Source: Bradyrhizobium diazoefficiens
GTDB taxonomy: Bacteria; Pseudomonadota; Alphaproteobacteria; Rhizobiales; Xanthobacteraceae
Assembly (NCBI RefSeq): GCF_016616235.1
Contig: NZ_CP067100.1
Span: 5,329,001-5,393,000 of the forward strand
Length of the DNA stretch: 64,000 bases
Direction: 5' to 3'
Below, one piece after another: positions 44,997 to 55,907 of this stretch. How positions within the stretch are numbered: the stretch's first letter is position 1; each line of letters begins with the position of its first letter. A program made the position numbers and the translations under genes. Below the pieces are notes generated by a model. It was not told the origin of the DNA and ran no database searches. It saw nothing but the letters and a program-made list of their open reading frames with translations.

Positions 44997-45998
44997 ATGG
45001 GACGATGTTATGGCCAGCTCAGCCTTGAGGAGCGCGTTGAGATATACCGCCTGCATGCAGGCGGTATATCTCAAAACCAAATTGCGGCGGCCCTGGGCCG
45101 GTCGCCTTCCACGATCAATCGGGAACTTAGGCGCAATTCCAAGCGGACGAAGGCTTGGGCCGGCGGGTATGAGCCGGTCCGCGCCCAGCAATTGGCCGAG
45201 CGACGGAGGCGATGGGATTGTCGCTTCAAGCTGGCGCGCCAGTCAGACCTGCGAAGATGCGTCGGCAAAAGCCTTGCGATGGGACATTCGCCGGAGCAGA
45301 TCGCCGGCCGACTGGCGCTGAAGCATGGTCGCGTCATCATTAGCCATGAGTCAATCTATCGTTTCATCTATCATCGGACGGCCCAGAAGGATTACTGGTA
45401 TCGTCTGCTGCCCCGTCACAAGAAAATGCGAGGGCGCCGGCGACGGGGCGGCAGCTCCGCCAGCCTCATAAAACAGCGGCGCTCGATCACAGAACGGCCC
45501 ATTGAGGTCGAAGGCCGCCAGGTGCCGGGCCATTGGGAGGCCGACTTCATGATGTTCTCCCGATCCGGTCAGGGGCTGATGGTTCTCCATGAACGACACA
45601 GCCGCTTCAACCTGGTTCACCGCCCCGTTGACCGAAAAGCTATTCCCACCGCTCGAGCCATCGCCCGCCAGCTCGGCAAACTGCCACCAGCGATGCGCCA
45701 AACCATCAGCTTCGACAATGGCAACGAGTTTGCCGAGCACCATCGGCTTCACGATATCCTCGGCGTTCAGACTTTCTTCTGTGATCCTCACAGCCCTTGG
45801 CAAAAAGGCGGCGTTGAAAACTCGATCGGCCGCTTGCGACGCTCGCTGCCTCGCAAGACGGATCTCGATCTCCTCACGGCTGCCGATCTCAGACGATATG
45901 TTCAGCGCCTCAACAACACCCCACGCAAATGCCTGGACTTCAAGACACCCGCCGAGGCATTCTCCGACCTTAGATCAACCGTTGCACTTCAAACGTGA
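44997..45998 (+). CDS. IS30-family transposase
   Basis: The 333-residue protein starts MGRCYGQLSLEERVEIYRL with an N-terminal HTH (GGISQNQIAAALGRSPSTINREL). The catalytic domain shows the DDE residues: Asp in GHWEADFMMF, Asp in TISFDNGNEF and Glu in KGGVENSIGRLRR, the usual IS30 spacing. The stop is inside the right terminal repeat. The frame is intact, so the element may be active. Confidence 0.95.
   Translation: MGRCYGQLSLEERVEIYRLHAGGISQNQIAAALGRSPSTINRELRRNSKRTKAWAGGYEPVRAQQLAERRRRWDCRFKLARQSDLRRCVGKSLAMGHSPEQIAGRLALKHGRVIISHESIYRFIYHRTAQKDYWYRLLPRHKKMRGRRRRGGSSASLIKQRRSITERPIEVEGRQVPGHWEADFMMFSRSGQGLMVLHERHSRFNLVHRPVDRKAIPTARAIARQLGKLPPAMRQTISFDNGNEFAEHHRLHDILGVQTFFCDPHSPWQKGGVENSIGRLRRSLPRKTDLDLLTAADLRRYVQRLNNTPRKCLDFKTPAEAFSDLRSTVALQT
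45037..45074. repeat. Perfect 38-bp palindrome inside the IS30 transposase gene
   Basis: Every base pairs around the centre at 45055/45056, with arms TTGAGATATACCGCCTGCA and its exact complement. It overlaps the codons just before the HTH. It could extrude as a cruciform or fold in the mRNA near the start codon and limit transposase synthesis. Confidence 0.9.
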
Positions 45999-45999
45999 A

Positions 46000-47219
<1,220 letters not shown>

Positions 47220-47261
47220 TCGCTGAAGTGATTGAACACCGCGCGCGCCGCGCCGAAAGTA

Positions 47262-47296
47262 TGTCCCCTCGCCCCGCTTGCGGGGAGAGGCGAAGC
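47262..47296. repeat. Half copy of family B palindrome
   Basis: CCTCGCCCCGCTTGCGGGGAGAGGCGAAG is a single palindromic unit like the arms of the full family B elements. It lies between the two oxidoreductase genes. Confidence 0.7.
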
Positions 47297-47343
47297 GACA
47301 CCGCCCGCACCTCAACCAACGTGCACGACACCAGAGGCAACGC

Positions 47344-48315
47344 ATGAAGGCTTACGTCTACGGCCCTGAGGGCGCTCGGATTTCCGACGTTCCTCAACCA
47401 ACACCTAAGGGCACGCAGGTGCTCGTACGCGTGCGCGCCTGCGGCCTCAATCGCGCCGACACCGGCATGCGTAGGGGTCACGCCCATGGCGCGGCCGGCG
47501 GCGTCGGCACCGTGCTCGGGATGGAATGGGCCGGCGAAGTCGCCGCGCTCGGACCGGATGCCAAGGGCGTCAAGATCGGCGACCGCATCATGGGCTCGGG
47601 CAGCGCGGCTTTCGCCGAATATGCCCTCGCCGATCACGGCCGCCTGTTCCACGCCCCCTCGAACATGAATTTCGAGGAGGCCGCCAGCCTCCCCGTCGCG
47701 CTCGCGACCATGCACAACGCCGTCGTCACCGTCGGCGGCGTGCAGCCGGGACAGGCCGTGCTGATCCAGGGCGCCAGCTCCGGCGTCGGCCTGATGGCGA
47801 TGCAGATTGCCAAGCTCAAGGGCGCCAGGATCGTGATCGGCTCCTCGACCGATGCCTACCGCCGCGGCCGGCTGAGGGAATACGGCGCCGACCTCGCGGT
47901 CGACTCCTCCGACCCCAAATGGGTCGAGGAGGTGCTGAAGGCGACGAACGGCGAAGGCGTCGACCTCATCGTCGACCAGGTCTCCGGCAAGGTGGCCAAC
48001 CAGAACCTCGCCGCGACCAAGGTTTTGGGCCGCATCGTCAATGTCGGCCGGCTCGGCGGCACCCATGCCGACTTCAACTTCGACCTGCATGCGGCGCGCC
48101 GCATCAGCTACATCGGCGTCACCTTCCGCACCCGCACCATCGAGGAGGTCCGTCAGATCTTCGAGGAGGTCAGGAACGACATCTGGGGCGCGGTGGAATC
48201 GCGAAAACTCCAGCTGCCGATCGACAAGGTCTATGGGTTCGACGACATCGACAGGGCGTTCGAGCACATGGAGGCGAACAGGCATCTCGGGAAGATCGTG
48301 GTGACGCTGCCATAG
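47344..48315 (+). CDS. Zinc-type alcohol dehydrogenase family, quinone-oxidoreductase-like
   Basis: The 323-residue MDR protein starts MKAYVYGPEGARISDVPQP, has GLNRADTGMRRGHAHG and GMEWAGEVAALGPDAKG in the catalytic domain, and LIQGASSGVGLMAMQIAKLKGA as NADPH site. The zinc-ligand cysteines of alcohol dehydrogenases are absent, so it is the zinc-free quinone oxidoreductase/crotonase-type branch. It probably reduces quinones or enones with NADPH. An upstream open frame covers the half palindrome and is rejected. Confidence 0.88.
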   Translation: MKAYVYGPEGARISDVPQPTPKGTQVLVRVRACGLNRADTGMRRGHAHGAAGGVGTVLGMEWAGEVAALGPDAKGVKIGDRIMGSGSAAFAEYALADHGRLFHAPSNMNFEEAASLPVALATMHNAVVTVGGVQPGQAVLIQGASSGVGLMAMQIAKLKGARIVIGSSTDAYRRGRLREYGADLAVDSSDPKWVEEVLKATNGEGVDLIVDQVSGKVANQNLAATKVLGRIVNVGRLGGTHADFNFDLHAARRISYIGVTFRTRTIEEVRQIFEEVRNDIWGAVESRKLQLPIDKVYGFDDIDRAFEHMEANRHLGKIVVTLP

Positions 48316-48339
48316 CCGCCGCTCGGGTCTCGGTCTCGT

Positions 48340-48424
48340 AGGGTGGCAAAGGCGCGCAGCGCCGTGCCCACGCTTCTTCCCCGATCGCTGACGCTTGGTG
48401 GGCACGCTGCGCTTTGCCCACCCG
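48340..48424. repeat. Intergenic inverted repeat (GTAGGGTGGCAAAGGCGCGCAGC type)
   Basis: GGGTGGCAAAGGCGCGCAGCGCCGTGCCCACGC at the left pairs with GGTGGGCACGCTGCGCTTTGCCCACCC at the right. It lies between the oxidoreductase and the CDF transporter gene. Confidence 0.75.
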
Positions 48425-48558
48425 ACGAGACCGAACGAGTGGCGCAAGCCACCATTCAATTCGGAAGCATTCGCAACAGCTTCGCTCCTGCAACTCACTT
48501 GCGACTACAATTGTGGATCGTCGCTTGATGTTCAGCCTTAGGCTGCTACATCCCGGCC

Positions 48559-49950
48559 ATGACATCCCAGCACAACAAGACATCGGTCGCGGCGATCTCG
48601 ATCTTCGCCAGCGGCGGCATGGCGGCGGCGAAATTCGCGGTCGGGATCGCGATCGGTTCGCTGGCGCTGATCTCCGAAGCGCTGCACTCCTCGATCGACC
48701 TCATCGCGACCATCATCACCTGGGCCGTGGTGCGGGTCTCCGACAAGCCGGCGGACGAGGAGCACCATTACGGCCACGGCAAGCTGGAAAGCATTTCCGC
48801 GCTCGGCGTCACTGCCCTGCTCTACGTGCTCGCCGGCGGCATTCTGGTCGAGGCCTATGGCCGCTTACGCGAGGGAACCCCGCCGCCAACCATCTCGGCG
48901 GTGCCCTTCGTCGTGTTGGTGATCGACATCGCCGTCAATCTCTGGCGCGCCCGCGCGCTGCACAGGGCGGCGCGGGAGACCAGAAGCCAGGCGCTCGCCG
49001 CCGATGCGCTGCATTTCGCCTCCGACGTGATGGGCTCGTTCGCCGTGATCGTGGGCCTGATCCTCGCCGCCCTCGGCTTCTGGTGGGGCGATGCCGCGGC
49101 GGCCGCCGCGGTCGCCGTGATGATCGCTTTGCTCGGCCTGCGCATGGCCGGCTCGACCGTGCAGACGCTGGTCGACCGTGCCCCGGAAGGCGCGCAGGAG
49201 AAGGCCACGGCCGCGATCCGCGGTGTGCCCGGCGTGATCGACGTCGAGCGGCTGCGCGTGCGCATGGTCGGGGCGACCACCTTCATCGACACCATCGCCA
49301 AGGTGCCGCGGACCTACCCGATCGACCGGATCGAGGAGATCAAGCGCGCGGCGCAGGCCGCCGTCGACAAGGCGTTCGGCGATGCCGACCTCACCTTCAC
49401 CCCGGTCCCCGTCGCCCGCGACAATGAGACCGTGCGCGACCGCATTATGGTGATCGCGCACAATTCGGGCCTCGCCATCCACCACGTCACGGTGCACGAC
49501 CTGGGCAAGATTCAGGATTCGGGCGCCAAGCTGATCGTCGGCATCGATCTCGAGGTCGATGCCGAGATGCAGCTCGAGGCCGCCCATGACATCGCCAACA
49601 GGTTAGAACGCAGCATCCAGGAGGAGTTCGGCGAGGACGTCGAGGTCGACGTCCATATCGAGCCGCTGGAGCCGGAGCTGCCGCTCGGCGTCGACGCCGC
49701 GCCGGAGCGGGTGCAGACCATCGCCGCCGCGCTCACGGACTATGCCGCCGGCGGCGAGATCCATGACATCCACAATGTGCGCGTCCGCAACACCGATGCC
49801 GGCGAGATCGTCAACTTCCACTGCCGTGCCGCGCCGTCGATGAGCGTGATCAAGGTGCACGAGCATGTCGACGCGATCGAGCGTGCGCTGCGCCGCGCGT
49901 TCCCGAGCGTGAAGCGCATCATCAGCCACGCCGAGCCGCCGCGCGCGTGA
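48559..49950 (+). CDS. Cation diffusion facilitator (CDF family) transporter
   Basis: The 463-residue protein has six membrane helices in the first 200 residues, with the two metal-site motifs HSSIDLIATII (HxxxD) and HFASDVMGSF (HxxxD), followed by VDRAPEGAQEKATAAIRG. The C-terminal cytoplasmic part is unusually long (about 260 residues) and seems to hold two or three ferredoxin-like domains rather than one (GVIDVERLRVRMVG, LAIHHVTVHDLGKIQD, GEIHDIHNVRVRN). By family it exports Zn2+, Fe2+, Co2+ or Mn2+ in exchange for protons. The extra domains may be additional metal sensors. Confidence 0.9.
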   Translation: MTSQHNKTSVAAISIFASGGMAAAKFAVGIAIGSLALISEALHSSIDLIATIITWAVVRVSDKPADEEHHYGHGKLESISALGVTALLYVLAGGILVEAYGRLREGTPPPTISAVPFVVLVIDIAVNLWRARALHRAARETRSQALAADALHFASDVMGSFAVIVGLILAALGFWWGDAAAAAAVAVMIALLGLRMAGSTVQTLVDRAPEGAQEKATAAIRGVPGVIDVERLRVRMVGATTFIDTIAKVPRTYPIDRIEEIKRAAQAAVDKAFGDADLTFTPVPVARDNETVRDRIMVIAHNSGLAIHHVTVHDLGKIQDSGAKLIVGIDLEVDAEMQLEAAHDIANRLERSIQEEFGEDVEVDVHIEPLEPELPLGVDAAPERVQTIAAALTDYAAGGEIHDIHNVRVRNTDAGEIVNFHCRAAPSMSVIKVHEHVDAIERALRRAFPSVKRIISHAEPPRA

Positions 49951-50002
49951 TGTCGATGGCTGGGAGTCACACGTTCTCGTTTCGGACTCCTCGCCCCCGT
50001 GA

Positions 50003-50029
50003 GTTTGCGGACGCGCGATGCGCAAACTG
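50003..50029. promoter_or_regulatory. Inverted repeat AGTTTGCG-N11-CGCAAACT upstream of sensor kinase
   Basis: Perfect 8-bp arms. The right arm sequence GCGCAAACTG occurs again at 50083-50092, giving a direct repeat 62 bp apart. Between them, TTAACGTTTCGTTGA (50055-50069) differs by one base from the TTAA-N7-TTAA box of CtrA. The whole region lies upstream of the PleC-like kinase gene. Confidence 0.4.
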
Positions 50030-50173
50030 CGCGTTGGATAAGAATTATTTCGCGTTAACGTTTCGTTGACTCTCGACAGCCTGCGCAAACTGGATTCAAA
50101 TCGGTTTGATTCGGAAGCGACGTGGGGCCGCTTCCGCACTGTGTAGCAAGCAGGTTTTCAGGGGGCCGAAGGC

Positions 50174-52504
<2,331 letters not shown>

Positions 52505-52555
52505 AGCTCGGTCTGGAGCGAAATCGCTTGACGTTCGGTCGATACTGCGGCCCGG

Positions 52556-52677
52556 ACACCTCTCCCGCTTGCGGGAGAGGTCGCGCCGAAGGCGCGGGTG
52601 AGGGCTTTCTCCTCTAGGGGAATCCCATCGCGGAAACACCCTCTCCCCAACCCTCTCCCGCAAGCGGGCGAGGGAGC
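52556..52677. repeat. REP-like inverted repeat element, family B
   Basis: ACCTCTCCCGCTTGCGGGAGAGGT is a perfect palindrome; CCCTCTCCCGCAAGCGGGCGAGGG is the right arm; GGCGCGGGTGAGGG and CACCCTCTCCCCAACC lie between. It fills the gap between the kinase and the LysR gene. Confidence 0.85.
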
Positions 52678-52725
52678 GCACCTCCGTTGCAGCAATCAAG
52701 CCTGATCTCGTCGCGCAGCAGATCT

Positions 52726-53619
52726 CTAAAGCTGCAGCGACGGCGCGACCTCGCGCGCGACGTTGACCAGTGCCGCGATCAGCGGCGTCATCGGATCGCG
52801 CTGCGGGATCACCATGCCGATGCTGTAATTGACCTCGGGGTCCACGATCGGGATCGAACGCACCGTGTCGGAGAGACCGAGCGTCTCGGCGAGCTTGGCC
52901 GGCATCACGCTCGCCCAGCGTCCCGTCTTGACGTGCGTGAACAGCACCAGCAGCGAGTTCGAGGTCAAGGTCGGCGTCGCCTCCGCGCTGACCGAGCGGA
53001 GCGCGCGATCGATGATGCGGCGGTTCTGCATGTCGGGCGTGAGCAAGCACAGCGGCACCTGCCCGACCTCGGTCCAGGTCACCGTCTCGCGGTCGCCGAA
53101 CATTCCGTCCGGCGCGGTCAACAGGCGATAGCTCTCATTGTAGAGCGGAATGGTGCGGACCTTGCCGATCGGCTCGTTCTCGATATAGGTCAGCCCCGCA
53201 TCGACCTCGAGATTTTCGAGCAGCCCCAGCACCTCCGATGACGTGGTGGACTGGATGCGGAAACGCACCTCGGGATGCCGGGCGCGGAACGGCGTCGTCA
53301 GCGCGGCGACCATGCCGAGCACGGTCGGGATCGCGGCGATGCGGATCTCGCCGGAGAGCTGGTGCTTCAGCCCGTTGATCTCGTCGCGCATGGCCCGGGC
53401 ATCGCCGACGATCCGCCGCGCCCAGTCGAGCGCGCGCTCGCCTTCGGGCGTGAACCCCTGGAAGCGCGAGCCGCGCTGGACCAGCATCACGCCGAGGATC
53501 TCCTCGAGCTGCTTCAGCCCCGTCGACATCGTCGGTTGCGTCACGCCGCAGGCTTCCGCCGCGCGACCAAAATGCCGCTCCTTCGCCAGCGCCAGCAACA
53601 GTTCAAGCTTGTCGATCAA
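52726..53619 (-). CDS. LysR-type regulator, likely of the formate dehydrogenase operon
   Basis: The 297-residue protein has an N-terminal HTH (FGRAAEACGVTQPTMSTGLKQLEEILGVMLVQRG) and a periplasmic-binding-type effector domain (IAAIPTVLGMVAALTTPFRAR, YSIGMVIPQRDPMTPLIAALV). It is divergent from fdsG, with a 224-bp shared gap that holds a 21-bp direct repeat. LysR proteins usually control the adjacent divergent operon, so it probably activates fds in response to formate or a redox signal. This mirrors the known arrangement in other formate dehydrogenase loci. Confidence 0.88.
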   Translation of the reverse strand: MIDKLELLLALAKERHFGRAAEACGVTQPTMSTGLKQLEEILGVMLVQRGSRFQGFTPEGERALDWARRIVGDARAMRDEINGLKHQLSGEIRIAAIPTVLGMVAALTTPFRARHPEVRFRIQSTTSSEVLGLLENLEVDAGLTYIENEPIGKVRTIPLYNESYRLLTAPDGMFGDRETVTWTEVGQVPLCLLTPDMQNRRIIDRALRSVSAEATPTLTSNSLLVLFTHVKTGRWASVMPAKLAETLGLSDTVRSIPIVDPEVNYSIGMVIPQRDPMTPLIAALVNVAREVAPSLQL

Positions 53620-53709
53620 CCGGTCGTCCCTTCGAATTCTGTCGTGGCATGCAAGCTAGCACGGCAGGTCGTTACCAACACGGAAAAACCAGCAAGCGGA
53701 ACGCGATTA

Positions 53710-53750
53710 ATTGCATTCCCGTATCGATCGATTGCACTTCCAGATCGATC
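53710..53750 (+). promoter_or_regulatory. Tandem direct repeat, candidate LysR binding site for fds
   Basis: ATTGCATTCCCGTATCGATC (53710-53729) is repeated as ATTGCACTTCCAGATCGATC (53731-53750) with a 21-bp period, two helical turns. Each unit also contains the palindrome GATCGATC or part of it. The pair lies 94 bp before the fdsG start. Confidence 0.6.
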
Positions 53751-53843
53751 TGAATTCGCAATCGCAGCATGAGACAGCTTTATTGATCTTCGAACGATTC
53801 CAAATAGTTTGCGAGGGAGAAACGCTCAGGTTGAGAACGAAGA

Positions 53844-54344
53844 ATGACAACGCTTCACGAGCCTTGCTACGAGCCTTGTTACGAGCCTTGGGACGAAACG
53901 CACGGCGCCGAGATCATCGCCGAACATGCAAAGCAAGAAGGCGGGACGCTCGTCATCTTGCACGCGCTGCAGGAGGCATTCGGCTACGTGCCGGAGGCCG
54001 CCATTCCCATGGTGGCGCAGGCGCTCAATCTGTCGCGCGCCGAGGTGCACGGTGTGTTCACCTTCTACCATGATTTCCGCCACAAGCCGGCTGGCCGGCA
54101 CGTGCTGAAGCTGTGCCGCGCCGAGGCCTGCCAGGCCGCGGGCGGCGATGCGCTGGCTGCGCGTGCCGAGTCGAAGCTTGGCGTCTCTCTTGGCAACACG
54201 ACGCCCGATGATCGCGTCACGTTGGAGCCGATCTACTGCCTCGGCCTGTGCGCGACCGCGCCGTCCGCGATGCTCGACGGCCGCCTGATTGGCCGGCTCA
54301 ATGAGAAGCGTCTCGATGCACTGCTTGCGGAGGCGCAGCGATGA
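53844..54344 (+). CDS. fdsG: NAD-dependent formate dehydrogenase, gamma subunit (NuoE-like)
   Basis: The 166-residue protein matches the thioredoxin-like [2Fe-2S] subunit: EGGTLVILHALQEAFGYVPE, CRAEACQAAGG and EPIYCLGLCATAPSAML, the four cysteines for the cluster. It shuttles electrons within the soluble formate dehydrogenase. The N-terminus carries a short repeated tract (PCYEPCYEPWDE) encoded by three near-identical 12-bp units. It overlaps fdsB by ATGA. Confidence 0.94.
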   Translation: MTTLHEPCYEPCYEPWDETHGAEIIAEHAKQEGGTLVILHALQEAFGYVPEAAIPMVAQALNLSRAEVHGVFTFYHDFRHKPAGRHVLKLCRAEACQAAGGDALAARAESKLGVSLGNTTPDDRVTLEPIYCLGLCATAPSAMLDGRLIGRLNEKRLDALLAEAQR

Positions 54345-55897
54345 GCATGCGTCTCTTCGTCTCGCGCGATGCGGGTGCCATCGCCGTCGGCGCCGATGAG
54401 GTCGCGCTGGCGCTGGAACAGGCCGCCGCCAAGCGCGGCGTCGCCGTCGAGATCGTCAGGACCGGCTCGCGCGGAATGTACTGGCTGGAGCCGCTGGTCG
54501 AGGTCGCAACGCCGCAGGGTCGGATCGCCTTCGGCCCGGTCACCGAGACCGACGTACCCTCCCTGCTTGACGCGCTCGCCAGCAACACACCGCATCTGCT
54601 GCGGCTCGGCGCGACCGACGAGATCCCCTGGCTGAAGCGCCAGACCCGCCTCACCTTCGCCCGCTGCGGCGTGATCGATCCGCGTTCGCTCGACGACTAC
54701 CGCGCCCATGGCGGCTACAAGGGTTTTGAGCGCGCACTCTCGCTCGGACCTGATGCGACCTTGAACGACGTCACGGCGTCCGGCCTGCGCGGCCGCGGCG
54801 GCGCGGGCTTTCCGACCGGCATCAAGTGGAAGACCGTCGCGCAGGCAAAAGCGGACCGCAAGTTCATCGTCTGCAACGCCGACGAAGGCGACAGCGGCAC
54901 CTTCGCCGACCGCATGATCATGGAAGGCGATCCATTCCTCGTCATCGAGGGCATGACCATCGCCGGCATCACCGTTGGCGCCACTAAAGGCTACGTCTAC
55001 ATCCGCAGCGAATATCCGCATGCGGTCGAGGCGATGAACGCCGCCATCGTGGCGGCCAGGCGCGGCGGCTATCTCGGCGACAGGATCGGCGGCTCCACCA
55101 GCAGCTTCGACATGGAAGTGCGCGTCGGCGCCGGCGCCTATGTCTGCGGCGAGGAGACCGCGCTGCTGGAGAGCCTCGAAGGCCGCCGCGGCCTCGTGCG
55201 CGCAAAACCACCGCTGCCGGCGCATCACGGCCTGTTCGGCAAGCCGACCGTCATCAACAACGTGCTGTCGTTCGCGGCGATCCCCTTCATCCTCGCCGAA
55301 GGCGCCAAGGCCTATGCCGATTTCGGCATGGGCCGCTCGCGCGGCACGATGCCGATCCAGCTCGCCGGCAACATCCGCCACGGCGGGCTGTTCGAGACCG
55401 CGTTCGGCGTGACGCTCGGCGAGCTCGTCGACGACATCGGCGGCGGCACGTTGACGGGACGCCCGGTCCGCGCGGTGCAGGTCGGCGGCCCGCTCGGCGC
55501 CTATTTCCCCCGCGCGCTGTTCGACACCCCGTTCGATTACGAGGCGTTCGCGGCGCGCGACGGCCTGATCGGTCATGGCGGCATCGTCGTGTTCGACGAC
55601 AGCGTCGACATGCGCAGGCAAGCGCGGTTTGCGATGGAATTCTGCGCCGTCGAATCCTGCGGCAAGTGCACGCCGTGCCGGATCGGCTCGACCCGCGGCG
55701 TCGAGACCATCGAGAAGATCATGCGCGGCGAGCGCGTGGCCGAAAACCTCGCGCTGGTCGAAGACCTCTGCAACACCATGAAATTCGGCTCGCTCTGCGC
55801 GCTCGGCGGCTTCACGCCCTACCCGGTGCTCAGCGCATTGAAGCACTTCCGGGAGGATTTCGCACCCATCCCGACCACGCTTCAAGCCGCGGAATAG
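54341..55897 (+). CDS. fdsB: NAD-dependent formate dehydrogenase, beta subunit (NuoF-like)
   Basis: The 518-residue protein has an N-terminal thioredoxin-like part (to about 120) and the NuoF core: GLRGRGGAGFPTGIKWKTV (NADH/FMN loop), NADEGDSGTFADR and GAGAYVCGEETALLESLEG, and the cysteines CAVESCGKCTPCRIG for a [4Fe-4S] cluster. It accepts electrons and reduces NAD+. Its ATG overlaps the fdsG stop, and fdsA begins 10 bp after its stop. Confidence 0.95.
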   Translation: MSMRLFVSRDAGAIAVGADEVALALEQAAAKRGVAVEIVRTGSRGMYWLEPLVEVATPQGRIAFGPVTETDVPSLLDALASNTPHLLRLGATDEIPWLKRQTRLTFARCGVIDPRSLDDYRAHGGYKGFERALSLGPDATLNDVTASGLRGRGGAGFPTGIKWKTVAQAKADRKFIVCNADEGDSGTFADRMIMEGDPFLVIEGMTIAGITVGATKGYVYIRSEYPHAVEAMNAAIVAARRGGYLGDRIGGSTSSFDMEVRVGAGAYVCGEETALLESLEGRRGLVRAKPPLPAHHGLFGKPTVINNVLSFAAIPFILAEGAKAYADFGMGRSRGTMPIQLAGNIRHGGLFETAFGVTLGELVDDIGGGTLTGRPVRAVQVGGPLGAYFPRALFDTPFDYEAFAARDGLIGHGGIVVFDDSVDMRRQARFAMEFCAVESCGKCTPCRIGSTRGVETIEKIMRGERVAENLALVEDLCNTMKFGSLCALGGFTPYPVLSALKHFREDFAPIPTTLQAAE

Positions 55898-55907
55898 GAG
55901 AACGACA

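Larger units (their letters stand above)
44957..45999 (+). mobile_element. IS30-family insertion sequence
   Basis: The element of about 1.04 kb is bounded by imperfect 19-bp inverted repeats: TTCACGAAACAAGTGCAAC at 44957-44975 and, at 45981-45999, its counterpart (reading inward TTCACGTTTGAAGTGCAAC). Exact ends may extend a few bases; no target duplication is obvious. It appears inserted in a copy of an intergenic repeat, since the left flank (GCCCGCCTTGTGCGCGCTTG ... ACTGGATACCCC) and right flank (CCCGCCTACGCGGGGTATGAC) read as two halves of one. Confidence 0.85.
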
